Made by a program: the position numbers and the translations under genes | Source of the DNA: Shimia isoporae | GTDB lineage: Bacteria > Pseudomonadota > Alphaproteobacteria > Rhodobacterales > Rhodobacteraceae | Assembly (NCBI RefSeq): GCF_004346865.1 | Contig: NZ_SMGR01000001.1 | Coordinates: 1,240,001 to 1,304,000 of the forward strand | DNA length: 64,000 bases | Reading direction: 5' to 3' | The notes under the pieces: model-generated | Database searches by the model: none | Told to the model about the DNA's origin: nothing | Seen by the model: the letters and a program-made list of their open reading frames with translations, nothing else | Shown here: positions 25,124 through 33,649 of the stretch, in pieces | Layout: each line of letters opens with the position of its first letter | How positions within the stretch are numbered: the stretch's first letter is position 1

Positions 25124-25137
25124 TGAACGTATGTTCA
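25124..25137. promoter_or_regulatory. Palindromic operator upstream of the SDR gene
   Basis: TGAAC-GTAT-GTTCA, a 5-bp inverted repeat with flanking A/T, sits right before the ribosome site and start at 25101, a position that suits a repressor. It matches 17243-17256. Confidence 0.5.
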
Positions 25138-25234
25138 AATAACCCATGTGCAGGCCCCCTGTCCAGAGGTGAAGCGAGGCAGGTGTTTTGGGCCTCAACG
25201 ACCAGCGTTCCCCCGCCTTGCGCAACTTTTGAGA

Positions 25235-25269
25235 AAAAACGAAAAAGACCCGCCAAAGGACGGGTCTTT
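25235..25269 (-). terminator. Intrinsic terminator after tyrS
   Basis: AAAGACCCG/CGGGTCTTT form a 9-bp stem; on the - strand a T-run (TTTTTCGTTTTTT) follows. It ends the tyrS transcript; the reverse side could also stop readthrough. Confidence 0.85.
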
Positions 25270-25293
25270 GTGAATTCGGAAGCCGGTTCGGGG

Positions 25294-26541
25294 TCAGCTG
25301 GCGAGCTGTACCAGCGCGTGGCGTTTCTTGCCGGCGGAGAGCTTGATCGGGTTGGACAAGGCTGCAGCGTCAATCATCAGACCCGCGTCAGTGAGTGGCG
25401 CGTCATCCAGTTTGGCGCCGTTTTCCTTGATCAGCCGCTTTGCGTCTTTGCCGGATTTGGCCAGACCGGATTTTACAATCAACTGCACAATGGACACGGG
25501 CAGATCGGCCGTGTCCACGGAAATGGTGGGCAAGTCGTCTCCCACGCCGCCTTTTTCGAACACTTCGCGCGCAGTGGCTTCGGCCGCGGCTGCGGCGTCT
25601 GCACCGTGGCAGAGCGTTGTGACCTCGTTGGCCAGAATGATCTTGGCGGCGTTGATTTCACTACCGGCCAGTGCGCCGAGGCGTTCGCATTCGTCCAGCG
25701 GCATTTCCGTGTAGAGCTTCAAAAAGCGGCCCACGTCGGCATCGGTAGTGTTGCGCCAGAACTGCCAGAACTCATACGGGCTGCGCATGTCGGCATTGAG
25801 CCAGACCGCACCGTCAGCAGATTTGCCCATTTTTTTGCCGTCCGAGGTGGTCAGCAAAGGGGAGGTCAAACCGAAGACATGGCCATCGTCCACGCGGCGC
25901 GTCAGGTCGATGCCGTTGACAATGTTGCCCCATTGATCGGAGCCGCCGAACTGGATCATGCAACCGTAGCGGCGGTTCAGTTCGAGGAAGTCATAGGCCT
26001 GCAGGATCATGTAGTTGAATTCGAGGAAGGACAGCGATTGCTCGCGGTCCAAACGCGATTTGACGCTCTCGAAGCTGAGCATGCGGTTGACCGAGAAGTG
26101 ACGTCCGATGTCGCGCAAAAACGTCAAGTAATTCAGATCGTCCAGCCATTCGGCATTGTTGAGCATCAGCGCGCCGGTGTCGCTGTCTCCGTAGTCGAGG
26201 TATTTGGCAAAGACCTTTTTGATGCCGGCGATGTTGTCGTCGATCTGGTCATTGGTCAGCAGCGGTCGTTCGTCGGCGCGGAAGGAGGGATCGCCTACTT
26301 TGGTTGTGCCGCCGCCCATCAGTGTAATCGGCTTGTGGCCGGTTTTTTGCAACCAGCGCAACATCATGATCTGGATCAGAGAGCCCACGTGCAGCGACTT
26401 GGCCGTCGCATCAAAACCGATATAACCGGGCACAACACCATTCAGCAGCGCCTGGTCAAGCGCTTCGTAATCCGTGCAATCGGCCACAAAGCCGCGCTCG
26501 AGCATCACGGTCAGAAAATCCGATTTGGGCTGGTAGGTCAT
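25294..26541 (-). CDS. tyrS: Tyrosyl-tRNA synthetase
   Basis: 415 aa, normal for bacterial TyrRS. It charges tRNA-Tyr. The N-terminal HIGH-like segment is [17 protein letters not shown]. The KMSKS loop reads DGKKMGKS: the serine after KM is a glycine, a variant often seen in alphaproteobacterial TyrRS. An S4-like RNA-binding domain ends the protein ([21 protein letters not shown]). It is divergent from anmK over 63 bp. There is no T-box, as expected outside the Gram-positives. Confidence 0.96.
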   Translation of the reverse strand: MTYQPKSDFLTVMLERGFVADCTDYEALDQALLNGVVPGYIGFDATAKSLHVGSLIQIMMLRWLQKTGHKPITLMGGGTTKVGDPSFRADERPLLTNDQIDDNIAGIKKVFAKYLDYGDSDTGALMLNNAEWLDDLNYLTFLRDIGRHFSVNRMLSFESVKSRLDREQSLSFLEFNYMILQAYDFLELNRRYGCMIQFGGSDQWGNIVNGIDLTRRVDDGHVFGLTSPLLTTSDGKKMGKSADGAVWLNADMRSPYEFWQFWRNTTDADVGRFLKLYTEMPLDECERLGALAGSEINAAKIILANEVTTLCHGADAAAAAEATAREVFEKGGVGDDLPTISVDTADLPVSIVQLIVKSGLAKSGKDAKRLIKENGAKLDDAPLTDAGLMIDAAALSNPIKLSAGKKRHALVQLAS

Positions 26542-26604
26542 GGTGTCGATCCCGTATTGTTCGTGAAACCGTGTATAGGCGGGGATGAGCAGAAGGAAAA
26601 GGCC

Positions 26605-27714
26605 ATGATGAAGGCCAAAAGCGGCGGGGCTGTGGTGCGTGCTCTCGGGGCGATGTCAGGGACATCGCTGGACGGTGTGGACGCAGCCGTGGTCGAGACA
26701 GATGGCGTTGCAATTCAAAGCTTTGGCGAGAGTGCCTATCGTGCCTATTCGCGGGAGGAACAACAGGTTCTCGAGGCTGCTCTGGGACACTGGTCGGGTG
26801 TTGAAGCGGAGGCCGCTGCGGCAGTGATCGAGGCCGCGCATGCCGAGGTACTACGAGGGTTTTCCGATGCAGGTCTGGTCGGATTTCACGGCCAAACACT
26901 GGCGCATGAACCGCGTGGGCGCGGCACCTGTCAGGTTGGCGATGGTCAGGCTCTGGCCGAGACACTGGGCGTGCCGGTGGTTTGGGATTTCCGGACGGCT
27001 GATGTGGAACTTGGCGGGGAGGGTGCGCCGCTGGCGCCGTTCTTTCACTTTGCCTGCGCGAAATGGTTCGGCGCGACCGAGCCGGTTGCCTTTCTGAACC
27101 TTGGCGGCGTGGGTAATTTGACGTGGGTTGATCCGCGCAAAGGAGCGCCTGAAGAGGACGGTGCTTTGTTGGCGTTTGACACAGGCCCTGCCAACGCGCC
27201 TCTCAACGACTTGTTGCGGTTGCGGCGCGGGATGAATTTTGACGAAGGCGGCAAAGTCGCCGCGGCCGGCACTGTCGCGACCGGGGCATTGGAGTTGTTT
27301 CTGCAGGAAGCGTATTTCTCACGAATTCCACCTAAGTCTCTGGATCGGAACGATTTTCCTGAAATGATGGACCTTGTGAGGGAATTGTCTGACGAAGATG
27401 CGGCGGCCACGATGACAGCGATGTGCGCCGCGTCGGTCGCGCAGGGTATGGCGCACTGTCCGACGCCTCCGTCGAAAGTTCTGGTCACGGGCGGTGGCCG
27501 TCATAATCCGGTGTTGATGGAGATGCTGCGTGTGTCGCTGGAGTGTCCGGTGGTGCCCGTAGAGGATGTCGGGTTGGATGGAGATATGCTGGAAGCGCAG
27601 GCTTTTGCCTATCTGGCCGTGCGTGTCGCACGTGGATTGCCGACCAGTTGTCCGGCCACCACTGGCGTCATGGCGCTGGTCGGTGGCGGCACGGTGAGCG
27701 AACCGTCGCGGTAA
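26605..27714 (+). CDS. anmK: Anhydro-N-acetylmuramic acid kinase
   Basis: 369 aa from ATG 26605 (AAGG upstream). It phosphorylates and opens 1,6-anhydro-MurNAc to MurNAc-6-phosphate in cell-wall recycling. Signature blocks: [18 protein letters not shown] (ATP site), [40 protein letters not shown] and [11 protein letters not shown]. The reading frame is open on the 5' side for another 1.48 kb over tyrS, but that is antisense to a conserved gene and has no start signal. It ends 6 bases before the convergent desaturase stop. Confidence 0.95.
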   Translation: MMKAKSGGAVVRALGAMSGTSLDGVDAAVVETDGVAIQSFGESAYRAYSREEQQVLEAALGHWSGVEAEAAAAVIEAAHAEVLRGFSDAGLVGFHGQTLAHEPRGRGTCQVGDGQALAETLGVPVVWDFRTADVELGGEGAPLAPFFHFACAKWFGATEPVAFLNLGGVGNLTWVDPRKGAPEEDGALLAFDTGPANAPLNDLLRLRRGMNFDEGGKVAAAGTVATGALELFLQEAYFSRIPPKSLDRNDFPEMMDLVRELSDEDAAATMTAMCAASVAQGMAHCPTPPSKVLVTGGGRHNPVLMEMLRVSLECPVVPVEDVGLDGDMLEAQAFAYLAVRVARGLPTSCPATTGVMALVGGGTVSEPSR

Positions 27715-27720
27715 TCTTTT

Positions 27721-28629
27721 TCAAAGCTGTCGGCGGTAATCCTTGTGAAAAGCCGTGTATCCGTCCGATGTGCTTTTCAAGTGTGGTTTCAGTTCCGCGT
27801 GAAGTGCGGGGAGCTGATGGAATGGCACATTTGGAAACGCGTGATGTTCCGCGTGGAAGGGCATGTTCCACGCCAGAAAACGCACAAGGCGGTTGCTAAA
27901 CGTTGTGCGTGAGTTTTCCAGCATGTTGGCGACGGGTGGGCAGAGACCGTGCTCGGCCAACAGGTAGGCGCGCAGAAATGGTTGGCCGATCAGGCTTGGC
28001 ACAACCCAGACCCAGACCAAGACGGGCGACCAGATCAGCGAACATAGAAGTCCGGCATAAGCGAGCAGCAGAATGCGGGCTTCGAGCCGCATTCTTTTGT
28101 GCTGTCTCCGTGGCAGGTAGGGTGCGTCGATGTCTCCGAAGGCGTTTTTCCAGATCGTTTTGGCCATGCCGGCCCAGTAGCTCAAGCCCGAGAGATATTT
28201 CATGTATGCCCAGAGTGTTTCGGGGCGGGGGCCATGGTTCAGTTCCGGATCTTTGGCGGGATCGTTGGTGAATTTATGGTGCGCCATGTGGAAGGCGCGA
28301 AACCAGTTGAAAGGCAACAAAAGCGGAAGGGCGCAAGCGCTGCCAACGACGCGGTTGATCCATCGGGAGGCAAATGGCGTGTCATGCGTGCATTCATGGC
28401 TGAGCGTGAAGAGGAAACTCCAGAGAATGCCAAGGGGAAGCAGGGCAACAGGCCATAGGGGAAGCTTGAGACCAACCCAGAGCGCAAATGCAATCAAAAC
28501 AAGCAAGTAGCAAGAGAGGTGCCGCAAGCCGGCGACATCGGACCGAGTTTGAAGTGTGGCTCGGAGCTCTGGTGACAGGCGGGACAAGGCCTCCTTGTGA
28601 TCCAGAATTTCCGCGTCGCCGACGTTCAT
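27721..28629 (-). CDS. Fatty acid desaturase family protein
   Basis: 302 aa, membrane-bound di-iron family. The three histidine boxes are present: HECTH, HMAHH and HAEHH (FHAEHHAFPN), with hydrophobic helices around them. The ATG overlaps the cupin gene's stop in ATGA, so it is translationally coupled to it. The substrate (an acyl lipid, or a carotenoid as in related hydroxylases) is not shown by the sequence. Confidence 0.9.
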   Translation of the reverse strand: MNVGDAEILDHKEALSRLSPELRATLQTRSDVAGLRHLSCYLLVLIAFALWVGLKLPLWPVALLPLGILWSFLFTLSHECTHDTPFASRWINRVVGSACALPLLLPFNWFRAFHMAHHKFTNDPAKDPELNHGPRPETLWAYMKYLSGLSYWAGMAKTIWKNAFGDIDAPYLPRRQHKRMRLEARILLLAYAGLLCSLIWSPVLVWVWVVPSLIGQPFLRAYLLAEHGLCPPVANMLENSRTTFSNRLVRFLAWNMPFHAEHHAFPNVPFHQLPALHAELKPHLKSTSDGYTAFHKDYRRQL

Positions 28630-29051
28630 CGCGGAATGTCGAAGCCGCTCGGGGCAAGTTCGAACCCCTCAAACTGGAACGCGGGTGAAACCGTGCAGCC
28701 GACGAGTGTCCAGCCGCCGGTGGAACGGGCTGCCTGCCAGTGACCTTCTGGCACAATCAATTGTGGCAAAGCGCCGGACGTCAGATCGGGTCCAAGGGTG
28801 TGGTCGCGGGCCGGGCCCTTTTCGGTCTCGGCGAGGGACAGGATCAAGGGATCACCTGCATAGTGGTGCCAGATCTCGGTGGCATCAACGCGGTGCCAGT
28901 GGCTGGCTTCTCCTTCCTTGAGCAGAAAGTAGATGGCCGTGCCTGCAGGGCGTTCGCCGTCCTGAGACCCGGCAATCCAGGTCTGGCGGTAGTGACCGCC
29001 TTCGGGGTGCGGAGCGAGGTCGAGGTGAGCAATAATCTCGTCGGCTGTCAT
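28626..29051 (-). CDS. Cupin_5/DUF985 family protein
   Basis: 141 aa from ATG 29051, with AGGA before it; a GTG 33 bases upstream has none. The family start MTADEIIAHLDLAPHPEGGHYRQTW is recognisable by PHPEGGHYRQTW, followed by a cupin barrel with AIYFLLKEGEASHWHRVDATEIWHHYAGDPL, in which WHHYAG holds likely metal-binding His. The function is unassigned in the family. It overlaps the desaturase start by 4 bases, so a linked role is possible. Confidence 0.85.
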   Translation of the reverse strand: MTADEIIAHLDLAPHPEGGHYRQTWIAGSQDGERPAGTAIYFLLKEGEASHWHRVDATEIWHHYAGDPLILSLAETEKGPARDHTLGPDLTSGALPQLIVPEGHWQAARSTGGWTLVGCTVSPAFQFEGFELAPSGFDIPR

Positions 29052-29121
29052 GGGGTGTCCTGCGCCAGTGTCGGTTTCGGTCACATGGTGCAGGAATGAC
29101 CGCGATGGGCAAGCAGAAAGG

Positions 29122-29985
29122 CTACATCAAAGAGGCAAGGGCCTCTCGCGTTGCACGGCCGACTTCGGCGGGTGCTTCGAGCGGCAGCAGGTGGCCATAG
29201 TCGGTGAGGCTTGTGAAGGGGAGGTCGGGACGCGCAATGTGCAGGGCCTGCGCGATGGAAGGATCCATGAACAGGCTGGGCTTTCCGGTGATGATGCGTG
29301 TCGGGACAGTGAGTTTCTTGAGCGTGGGCAAAATATATGGCGGCGTCGCGTAGAGATGAGCCTCCCAGTCACGCGGATATTCCAGCCGGATACCGCCGTC
29401 TTCTTTCGGCACCGTCAAAGCTTCGATCAGGGTGCGAAGCTTTTGGTCATCGAACCGGCGATAGGCACGGGAGTTTCGATAGTCGGCAAACGCAGCATCA
29501 ATGCCTGGCCACGAGGTCGGTCCGTTCAGAACTTCTGCAGCGGGACCGCGCGTGCTCCGCATCATGTATGGGATCAGGCGGAGGAGGAACTTGATGCGGG
29601 CGGTTACGCCGGCAGGCTCGAGCAGCACCAATCCTTTGAACAAGTCAGGGCGTTTGACAGCAGCCATCGCGGTGGTGGCTGCGCCGATGGAATGGCCGAC
29701 AGCCAAAACAGGCGCGGAGCCATTGGCCTCGATCCATGCAATCATGTCGTCGGCAAACACGTCCCATTCGCGTTTTCGGTCGGGGGCAGGGCCGTCCGGC
29801 CAAAGCGGGCGCATCATGAGAGCTGTAGGTGAAAAGTCCGGGGCGAGCTCGGAAAGAAAAGACGCATAACAACGCGGGCCCAATCCGGTTGCGTGATGAA
29901 ACAAGACCTGCGGTCCGTCACCAATGTGATGAACGGCCGGCATCTTTCCTTGTTTCAGAGGGGTGATAATCGCTTGCGCAGTCAT
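29122..29985 (-). CDS. Alpha/beta hydrolase
   Basis: 287 aa. The nucleophile elbow is GHSIGA (serine in GHSxG) at about residue 125 and the oxyanion region LFHHATGLGPRCY lies near residue 29. An Asp after GKPSLF and a late His (GHLLPLE) complete a likely triad. No signal peptide, so cytoplasmic. The substrate is unknown. It is 70 bases upstream of the cupin gene on the same strand, so possibly in one unit with it and the desaturase. Confidence 0.85.
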   Translation of the reverse strand: MTAQAIITPLKQGKMPAVHHIGDGPQVLFHHATGLGPRCYASFLSELAPDFSPTALMMRPLWPDGPAPDRKREWDVFADDMIAWIEANGSAPVLAVGHSIGAATTAMAAVKRPDLFKGLVLLEPAGVTARIKFLLRLIPYMMRSTRGPAAEVLNGPTSWPGIDAAFADYRNSRAYRRFDDQKLRTLIEALTVPKEDGGIRLEYPRDWEAHLYATPPYILPTLKKLTVPTRIITGKPSLFMDPSIAQALHIARPDLPFTSLTDYGHLLPLEAPAEVGRATREALASLM

Positions 29986-30045
29986 GCGGGCAGGCTAAAT
30001 CGAGCTTGCCGACGTGCAAGGCTGACGTTGCGGCGGCAGGAAAAA

Positions 30046-31038
30046 TCACCGCAACTGTTTATTGCGATATTCCAGCGGAGAAAGACCGGTTTGGGACCGG
30101 AAGAAACGGGCGAAATGGGACTGGTCGTTATATCCAAGTTGCCGACCTATATCGGAAACCGTCGTAGAGGATCCCCTCAGAAGCTCGCTTGCAACGTCTA
30201 TGCGCAACCGTTTGATTTCACGAGGAAACGTGGTGTTTTGAGCCTGCAGAGTCGCTTTGAGACGGGCCGGCGACATCCCGAGTTCTTTTGCAAAATCGTC
30301 GAGGCTCAGATCTCTCTTTTCCAATTGTGGGCGCGCCGCGGTGCGCAGGGCGCTGACAATCGAGAGTTCCTCTGGAACGGGAGTGTTTTCGGTCTCCATC
30401 GCGGCGGTGCCCTGACGCACTGGTAAAAGCAACCAGTGACTTGGGAACCGTACGCCCAATCCAGTGATGTTGCTTTGGGTCACCGCGACGCCCAGGGGGG
30501 TCTTCGGGACGGCTTGGGGGAAAGGTGTCAGCAGAGAAACCTGTTCTCCATTCCAGCGGTCGCGAAGCAACTGCCGTAGCAGCCGAAGGTGCAGCCCAAG
30601 ACCAAACCCTTCGACATGTTCGGGTTGATTTCGGGTCCGGACGAGCCTGTTAACAGTGTATGTCGCTGTATCAGCGGATACCTCCAGTACATGGCGGACG
30701 GAACTGGCCTGTTGCGGCACGGCGAGAAGGAACCGCGTGTAGAAATCTCCAACGGTTCGAGCCCTTTGAAAGGCGTCTTTGGTGGGTTGCCACTGACGAA
30801 TGTCGAAAGCCTCGGCAACATGAAAGCCGAAGTGAGGGTCCTTGGTGGCTTTGGCAAGACCGTTTGTCAGACCATAGATGACCTCGGCATGAACGGACCG
30901 GTCGGGGTTGGCAATGTCCTCGCGGGTCAATTCAAACCGGTCCAAGGTCGATGCGATGTCGACGCCGCGGGAGCGGGCGAGGTCGACAAACGGCATTACG
31001 AGGGGCAAGCGAATAAATCCGTCAGTTTTGCTTGGCAT
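30046..31038 (-). CDS. AraC-family regulator with arabinose-binding-like N-terminal domain
   Basis: 330 aa from ATG 31038 (AAGAGG 6 bases before). The frame is open for 183 more codons upstream, but that is antisense to the amidohydrolase gene. The N-terminal half has the AraC_binding_2/OruR pattern (VDLARSRGVDIASTL...). The C-terminal HTH pair has LSLDDFAKELGMSPARLKATLQ and VSDIGRQLGYNDQSHFARFFRSQTGLSPLEYR. It is divergent from the amidohydrolase gene across 166 bp holding a 43-bp-spaced inverted repeat, its likely binding region. The ligand is unknown. Confidence 0.9.
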   Translation of the reverse strand: MPSKTDGFIRLPLVMPFVDLARSRGVDIASTLDRFELTREDIANPDRSVHAEVIYGLTNGLAKATKDPHFGFHVAEAFDIRQWQPTKDAFQRARTVGDFYTRFLLAVPQQASSVRHVLEVSADTATYTVNRLVRTRNQPEHVEGFGLGLHLRLLRQLLRDRWNGEQVSLLTPFPQAVPKTPLGVAVTQSNITGLGVRFPSHWLLLPVRQGTAAMETENTPVPEELSIVSALRTAARPQLEKRDLSLDDFAKELGMSPARLKATLQAQNTTFPREIKRLRIDVASELLRGSSTTVSDIGRQLGYNDQSHFARFFRSQTGLSPLEYRNKQLR

Positions 31039-31100
31039 GAGGACCTCTTGGACGATGGGAATTGGTATTTGGGCCAGTATTGCCCCCAAAACCACCTGTT

Positions 31101-31151
31101 GTCGGCCAGTTTTTTTTGTCCTTTCCGAAATTTCATCCAAAAATGGCCGAC
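31101..31151. promoter_or_regulatory. Spaced inverted repeat between AraC and amidohydrolase genes
   Basis: GTCGGCCA (31101-31108) and TGGCCGAC (31144-31151) are perfect 8-bp inverted copies with centres 43 bases apart, and A/T runs flank both. It fits an AraC dimer pair and looping or a dyad operator. T-run bases between them make the spacer AT-rich. Confidence 0.55.
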
Positions 31152-31204
31152 TTGCCGTAACGACTCGGTCTAGGCTGGAAGAATATTTCAACGGGAGAAT
31201 TCGA

Positions 31205-32590
31205 ATGACAAAGAATCTGCTTAGAGGTGCAATCGCGGTAGTGACCGGATTTTTTGCCACCTCGGCTGTGGCACAGGATGCGCTACCCCAGATACTTTTC
31301 ACCAATGTACACGTGTTTGATGGCGTAAACGAAGCACGCCTCGAGAATGCGTCGGTGCTTGTGGAAGGCAACATGATCAAAACCGTGTCCACTGACGCAA
31401 TTGATGCGCCGGACGCGGAGGTGATTGATGGCGGCGGACGGACTTTGACGCCGGGCTTTATCGAGAACCACGCACACTTGATGCTGATGGGGCCATCGAT
31501 CTCGTCGATGGAGACTAACTCAACATGGGAAGATTTCGCCATCCACGGCACCAAGATGGCCGAGATGTACCTGATGCAGGGGTTCACGACTGTGCGGGAT
31601 GCGGGTGGCGCTAATGCCGGTCTGCGGCGCTGGATTGACAGCGGTCAGATCATCGGTCCGCGTTTTTATAACTCCGGCGCTTTCATTGGTACACGTGGGG
31701 GCCACGCAGACTTTGCCTCTTTCACGTCACCGCCCGGTGCACAAACCAATATGGGTCTGCTGAACATGGCACAACAGGTCAACGGCGTGGACGACGTGTA
31801 CAAGTACGGCCGTAACAACCTGCGCATGGGCGCGACCCAGCTGAAATTCATGCAGTCTGGTGGCGTGGTTTCGGCCTTTGATCCTTGGCAACTGCTTGCT
31901 GGCTCCAAGGAAGAGATCGAAGCAGCGGTTCAAGTAGCCAATGAATACGGCACCTATGTGATGGCACACTCCTACCGTAAAGAGGCGATCATCAATGCGT
32001 TAAACGCGGGCGTGAAAACCATCGAACACGGATTCCACTTTGATTGCGAAATCTCCGCACTCATGAAGGAGAAGGGCGCCTATATCACCACCAACATTAC
32101 AGCGTTTGACCCAGGCCTGCTGGATGTGCCTGCGGTGAAGAACCAGCCTTCGAGCCTGGCGAAAGCCAAAAGCGCCTCTGCGTCCTTTGCCAACTACATC
32201 CCAAGTATGAAGGAATGCCCAGCGCCGCGTGGGTTCCAGACAGACTGTGTTGGGTCTGTGGCAGCTTGCAACATCCAGATTGCCTACGAAAAGCACCTGA
32301 ACAACGAGTTCTTTGGCGCGTATCAGTCTTTGGTGACGTTGACGTCGGTCGGAGGCGAGATTGCGGCTCTGACGGGTGATTTCACCAATCCTTACCCGAA
32401 CGGCAAGCTGGGTGTGATTGAAGAGGGTGCCTATGCCGACATTCTCCTGATCGATGGCAATCCGCTCGAGGACTTTTCGGTGGTTGGCACTGGCGACGAG
32501 TGGTTCACTGCTGATCCGCGGCCGGACAGCCCCGAGACCATCCGCCTGATCATGAAGGACGGTGTCGTCTATAAGAACACGCTGAACTAA
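31205..32590 (+). CDS. Exported amidohydrolase family protein
   Basis: 461 aa. A Sec signal peptide (NLLRGAIAVVTGFFATSAVAQ, cleaved about residue 24) sends it to the periplasm. The metal-dependent amidohydrolase core has HAH (His89, His91), QLKFMQSGGV (a lysine candidate for the carboxylated bridge), MAHSYRKEA, IEHGFHFD and ALTGD, so the metal set looks complete. It resembles Xaa-Pro dipeptidase/imidazolonepropionase-like enzymes. The substrate is unknown, but export makes it an extracellular-compound hydrolase. It leads an envelope cluster that faces its AraC regulator. Confidence 0.9.
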   Translation: MTKNLLRGAIAVVTGFFATSAVAQDALPQILFTNVHVFDGVNEARLENASVLVEGNMIKTVSTDAIDAPDAEVIDGGGRTLTPGFIENHAHLMLMGPSISSMETNSTWEDFAIHGTKMAEMYLMQGFTTVRDAGGANAGLRRWIDSGQIIGPRFYNSGAFIGTRGGHADFASFTSPPGAQTNMGLLNMAQQVNGVDDVYKYGRNNLRMGATQLKFMQSGGVVSAFDPWQLLAGSKEEIEAAVQVANEYGTYVMAHSYRKEAIINALNAGVKTIEHGFHFDCEISALMKEKGAYITTNITAFDPGLLDVPAVKNQPSSLAKAKSASASFANYIPSMKECPAPRGFQTDCVGSVAACNIQIAYEKHLNNEFFGAYQSLVTLTSVGGEIAALTGDFTNPYPNGKLGVIEEGAYADILLIDGNPLEDFSVVGTGDEWFTADPRPDSPETIRLIMKDGVVYKNTLN

Positions 32591-32598
32591 AGAGCAAG

Positions 32599-32631
32599 CG
32601 GCCCGCAGTTTCCTGCGGGCCGCGTCCTTTT
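32599..32631 (+). terminator. Terminator or attenuator after the amidohydrolase gene
   Basis: GCGGCCCGCA/GTTTCC/TGCGGGCCGC: a perfect 10-bp stem followed by GTCCTTTTG. It may reduce readthrough into the downstream outer-membrane genes rather than stop it fully. Confidence 0.75.
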
Positions 32632-32647
32632 GAACGGGATTTGCACG

Positions 32648-33535
32648 ATGACGGTTTATAAGCGGCTGGCCGCAAGCATCCTTGTGGTTTTGGGAGCCTT
32701 CGGGTCGGCTCATGCCCAGGTTGGTCCCAACATCGAGGAGTTGGCGAAAGAACTGGCCAACCCCGGTGCCGCCAATGCCACAATGAATTTCAAGCTGGAA
32801 CACCGGTCGTTTGACGGCACATTGCCCGGGGCGGATGACCAGAGCAGCACGACGCTGACTTTTCAACCGGTCCTGCCTTTCGTGCTCGGAAACGGAAACA
32901 ACCTGATTTTCCGGCCTGCGTTCAGCTACGTATGGGATCAGGCGCAGCCCACAGTCGGCGGCTTCAATTCTGTAAACAGTTTTGGCGATATACCGTTTGA
33001 TTTGCTGTATTCCTGGAGTGACAGCGGCTGGACCTTTGGTGCCGGTGTGGTCGGGGCAATCCCGACCGGCACCGACGCGTCGAGCGACAACTGGTTGCTG
33101 GGGCCGAGCGCTCTGGCCGTTCGGACCGCCGACTGGGGGGTTTGGGGGCTGTTTCCCTTCCACAACTGGAAAGTTGCGGGAGACGGTCCTGCAACGTCGA
33201 TCACGTCCTTGCAGTATTTCCTGTTCTACGGTCTGGGCAACGGCTGGCTGATCGGCACCGGACCGACGATGACGTATAACTGGAACGCGCCCAGCGGGGA
33301 CGAATGGACAGTTCCGGTTCAATTGGCGGTGTCCAAGACAACCGGCATTGGCGGTCGCGTGGTGAAGCTCAATCTCTCGGCAGAGAAAAACGTGGTGACA
33401 CCGGATCCTTTCTCTGAGGATTGGACCTATACGCTGACGGTCAGCCCGGTTGTGAAGAACCCGTTGCAACCCAATCCGCCGACTCCGGTGGATGCAGCCA
33501 CACGGGCGCGGGTTCTGGCGCCGCTGAAGTTTTGA
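32648..33535 (+). CDS. Predicted outer-membrane beta-barrel protein
   Basis: 295 aa from ATG 32648; a TTG 18 bases earlier adds only six residues. A signal peptide ends AHAQ. The remainder alternates aromatic and polar residues with glycine turns (LIFRPAFSYVWDQAQPT, GWTFGAGVVGAIPTG, GNGWLIGTGPTMTYNW), as expected of a barrel. The C-terminal VLAPLKF ends in phenylalanine, a usual outer-membrane signal. The family resembles transporter-like proteins of the MetA/FadL-adjacent class, but I cannot name it. It is between the amidohydrolase and a lipoprotein esterase. Confidence 0.75.
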   Translation: MTVYKRLAASILVVLGAFGSAHAQVGPNIEELAKELANPGAANATMNFKLEHRSFDGTLPGADDQSSTTLTFQPVLPFVLGNGNNLIFRPAFSYVWDQAQPTVGGFNSVNSFGDIPFDLLYSWSDSGWTFGAGVVGAIPTGTDASSDNWLLGPSALAVRTADWGVWGLFPFHNWKVAGDGPATSITSLQYFLFYGLGNGWLIGTGPTMTYNWNAPSGDEWTVPVQLAVSKTTGIGGRVVKLNLSAEKNVVTPDPFSEDWTYTLTVSPVVKNPLQPNPPTPVDAATRARVLAPLKF

Positions 33536-33649
33536 GGCTGTTGGATAAATCTCTGATGCCAAGGCAAAAAAGAGCTTGGGAGACGCCCATTTTCACGGGC
33601 ATAGTGGGGATGTTTTTCACGTGATGACTTTGGACAGACCGCACCAGCC

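Noticed and set aside
25123-26604. N-terminal extension of anmK open for about 494 codons
   Set aside because: It runs antisense through tyrS; the true AnmK start is at 26605 with the family's first residues.
31039-31587. N-terminal extension of the AraC regulator (183 codons)
   Set aside because: It overlaps the divergent amidohydrolase on the other strand and the AraC start at 31038 has a ribosome site.
32000-33562. 520-codon open frame on the - strand across the amidohydrolase and outer-membrane genes
   Set aside because: Arg/His-rich shadow of two genes with clear signal peptides and motifs on the + strand.
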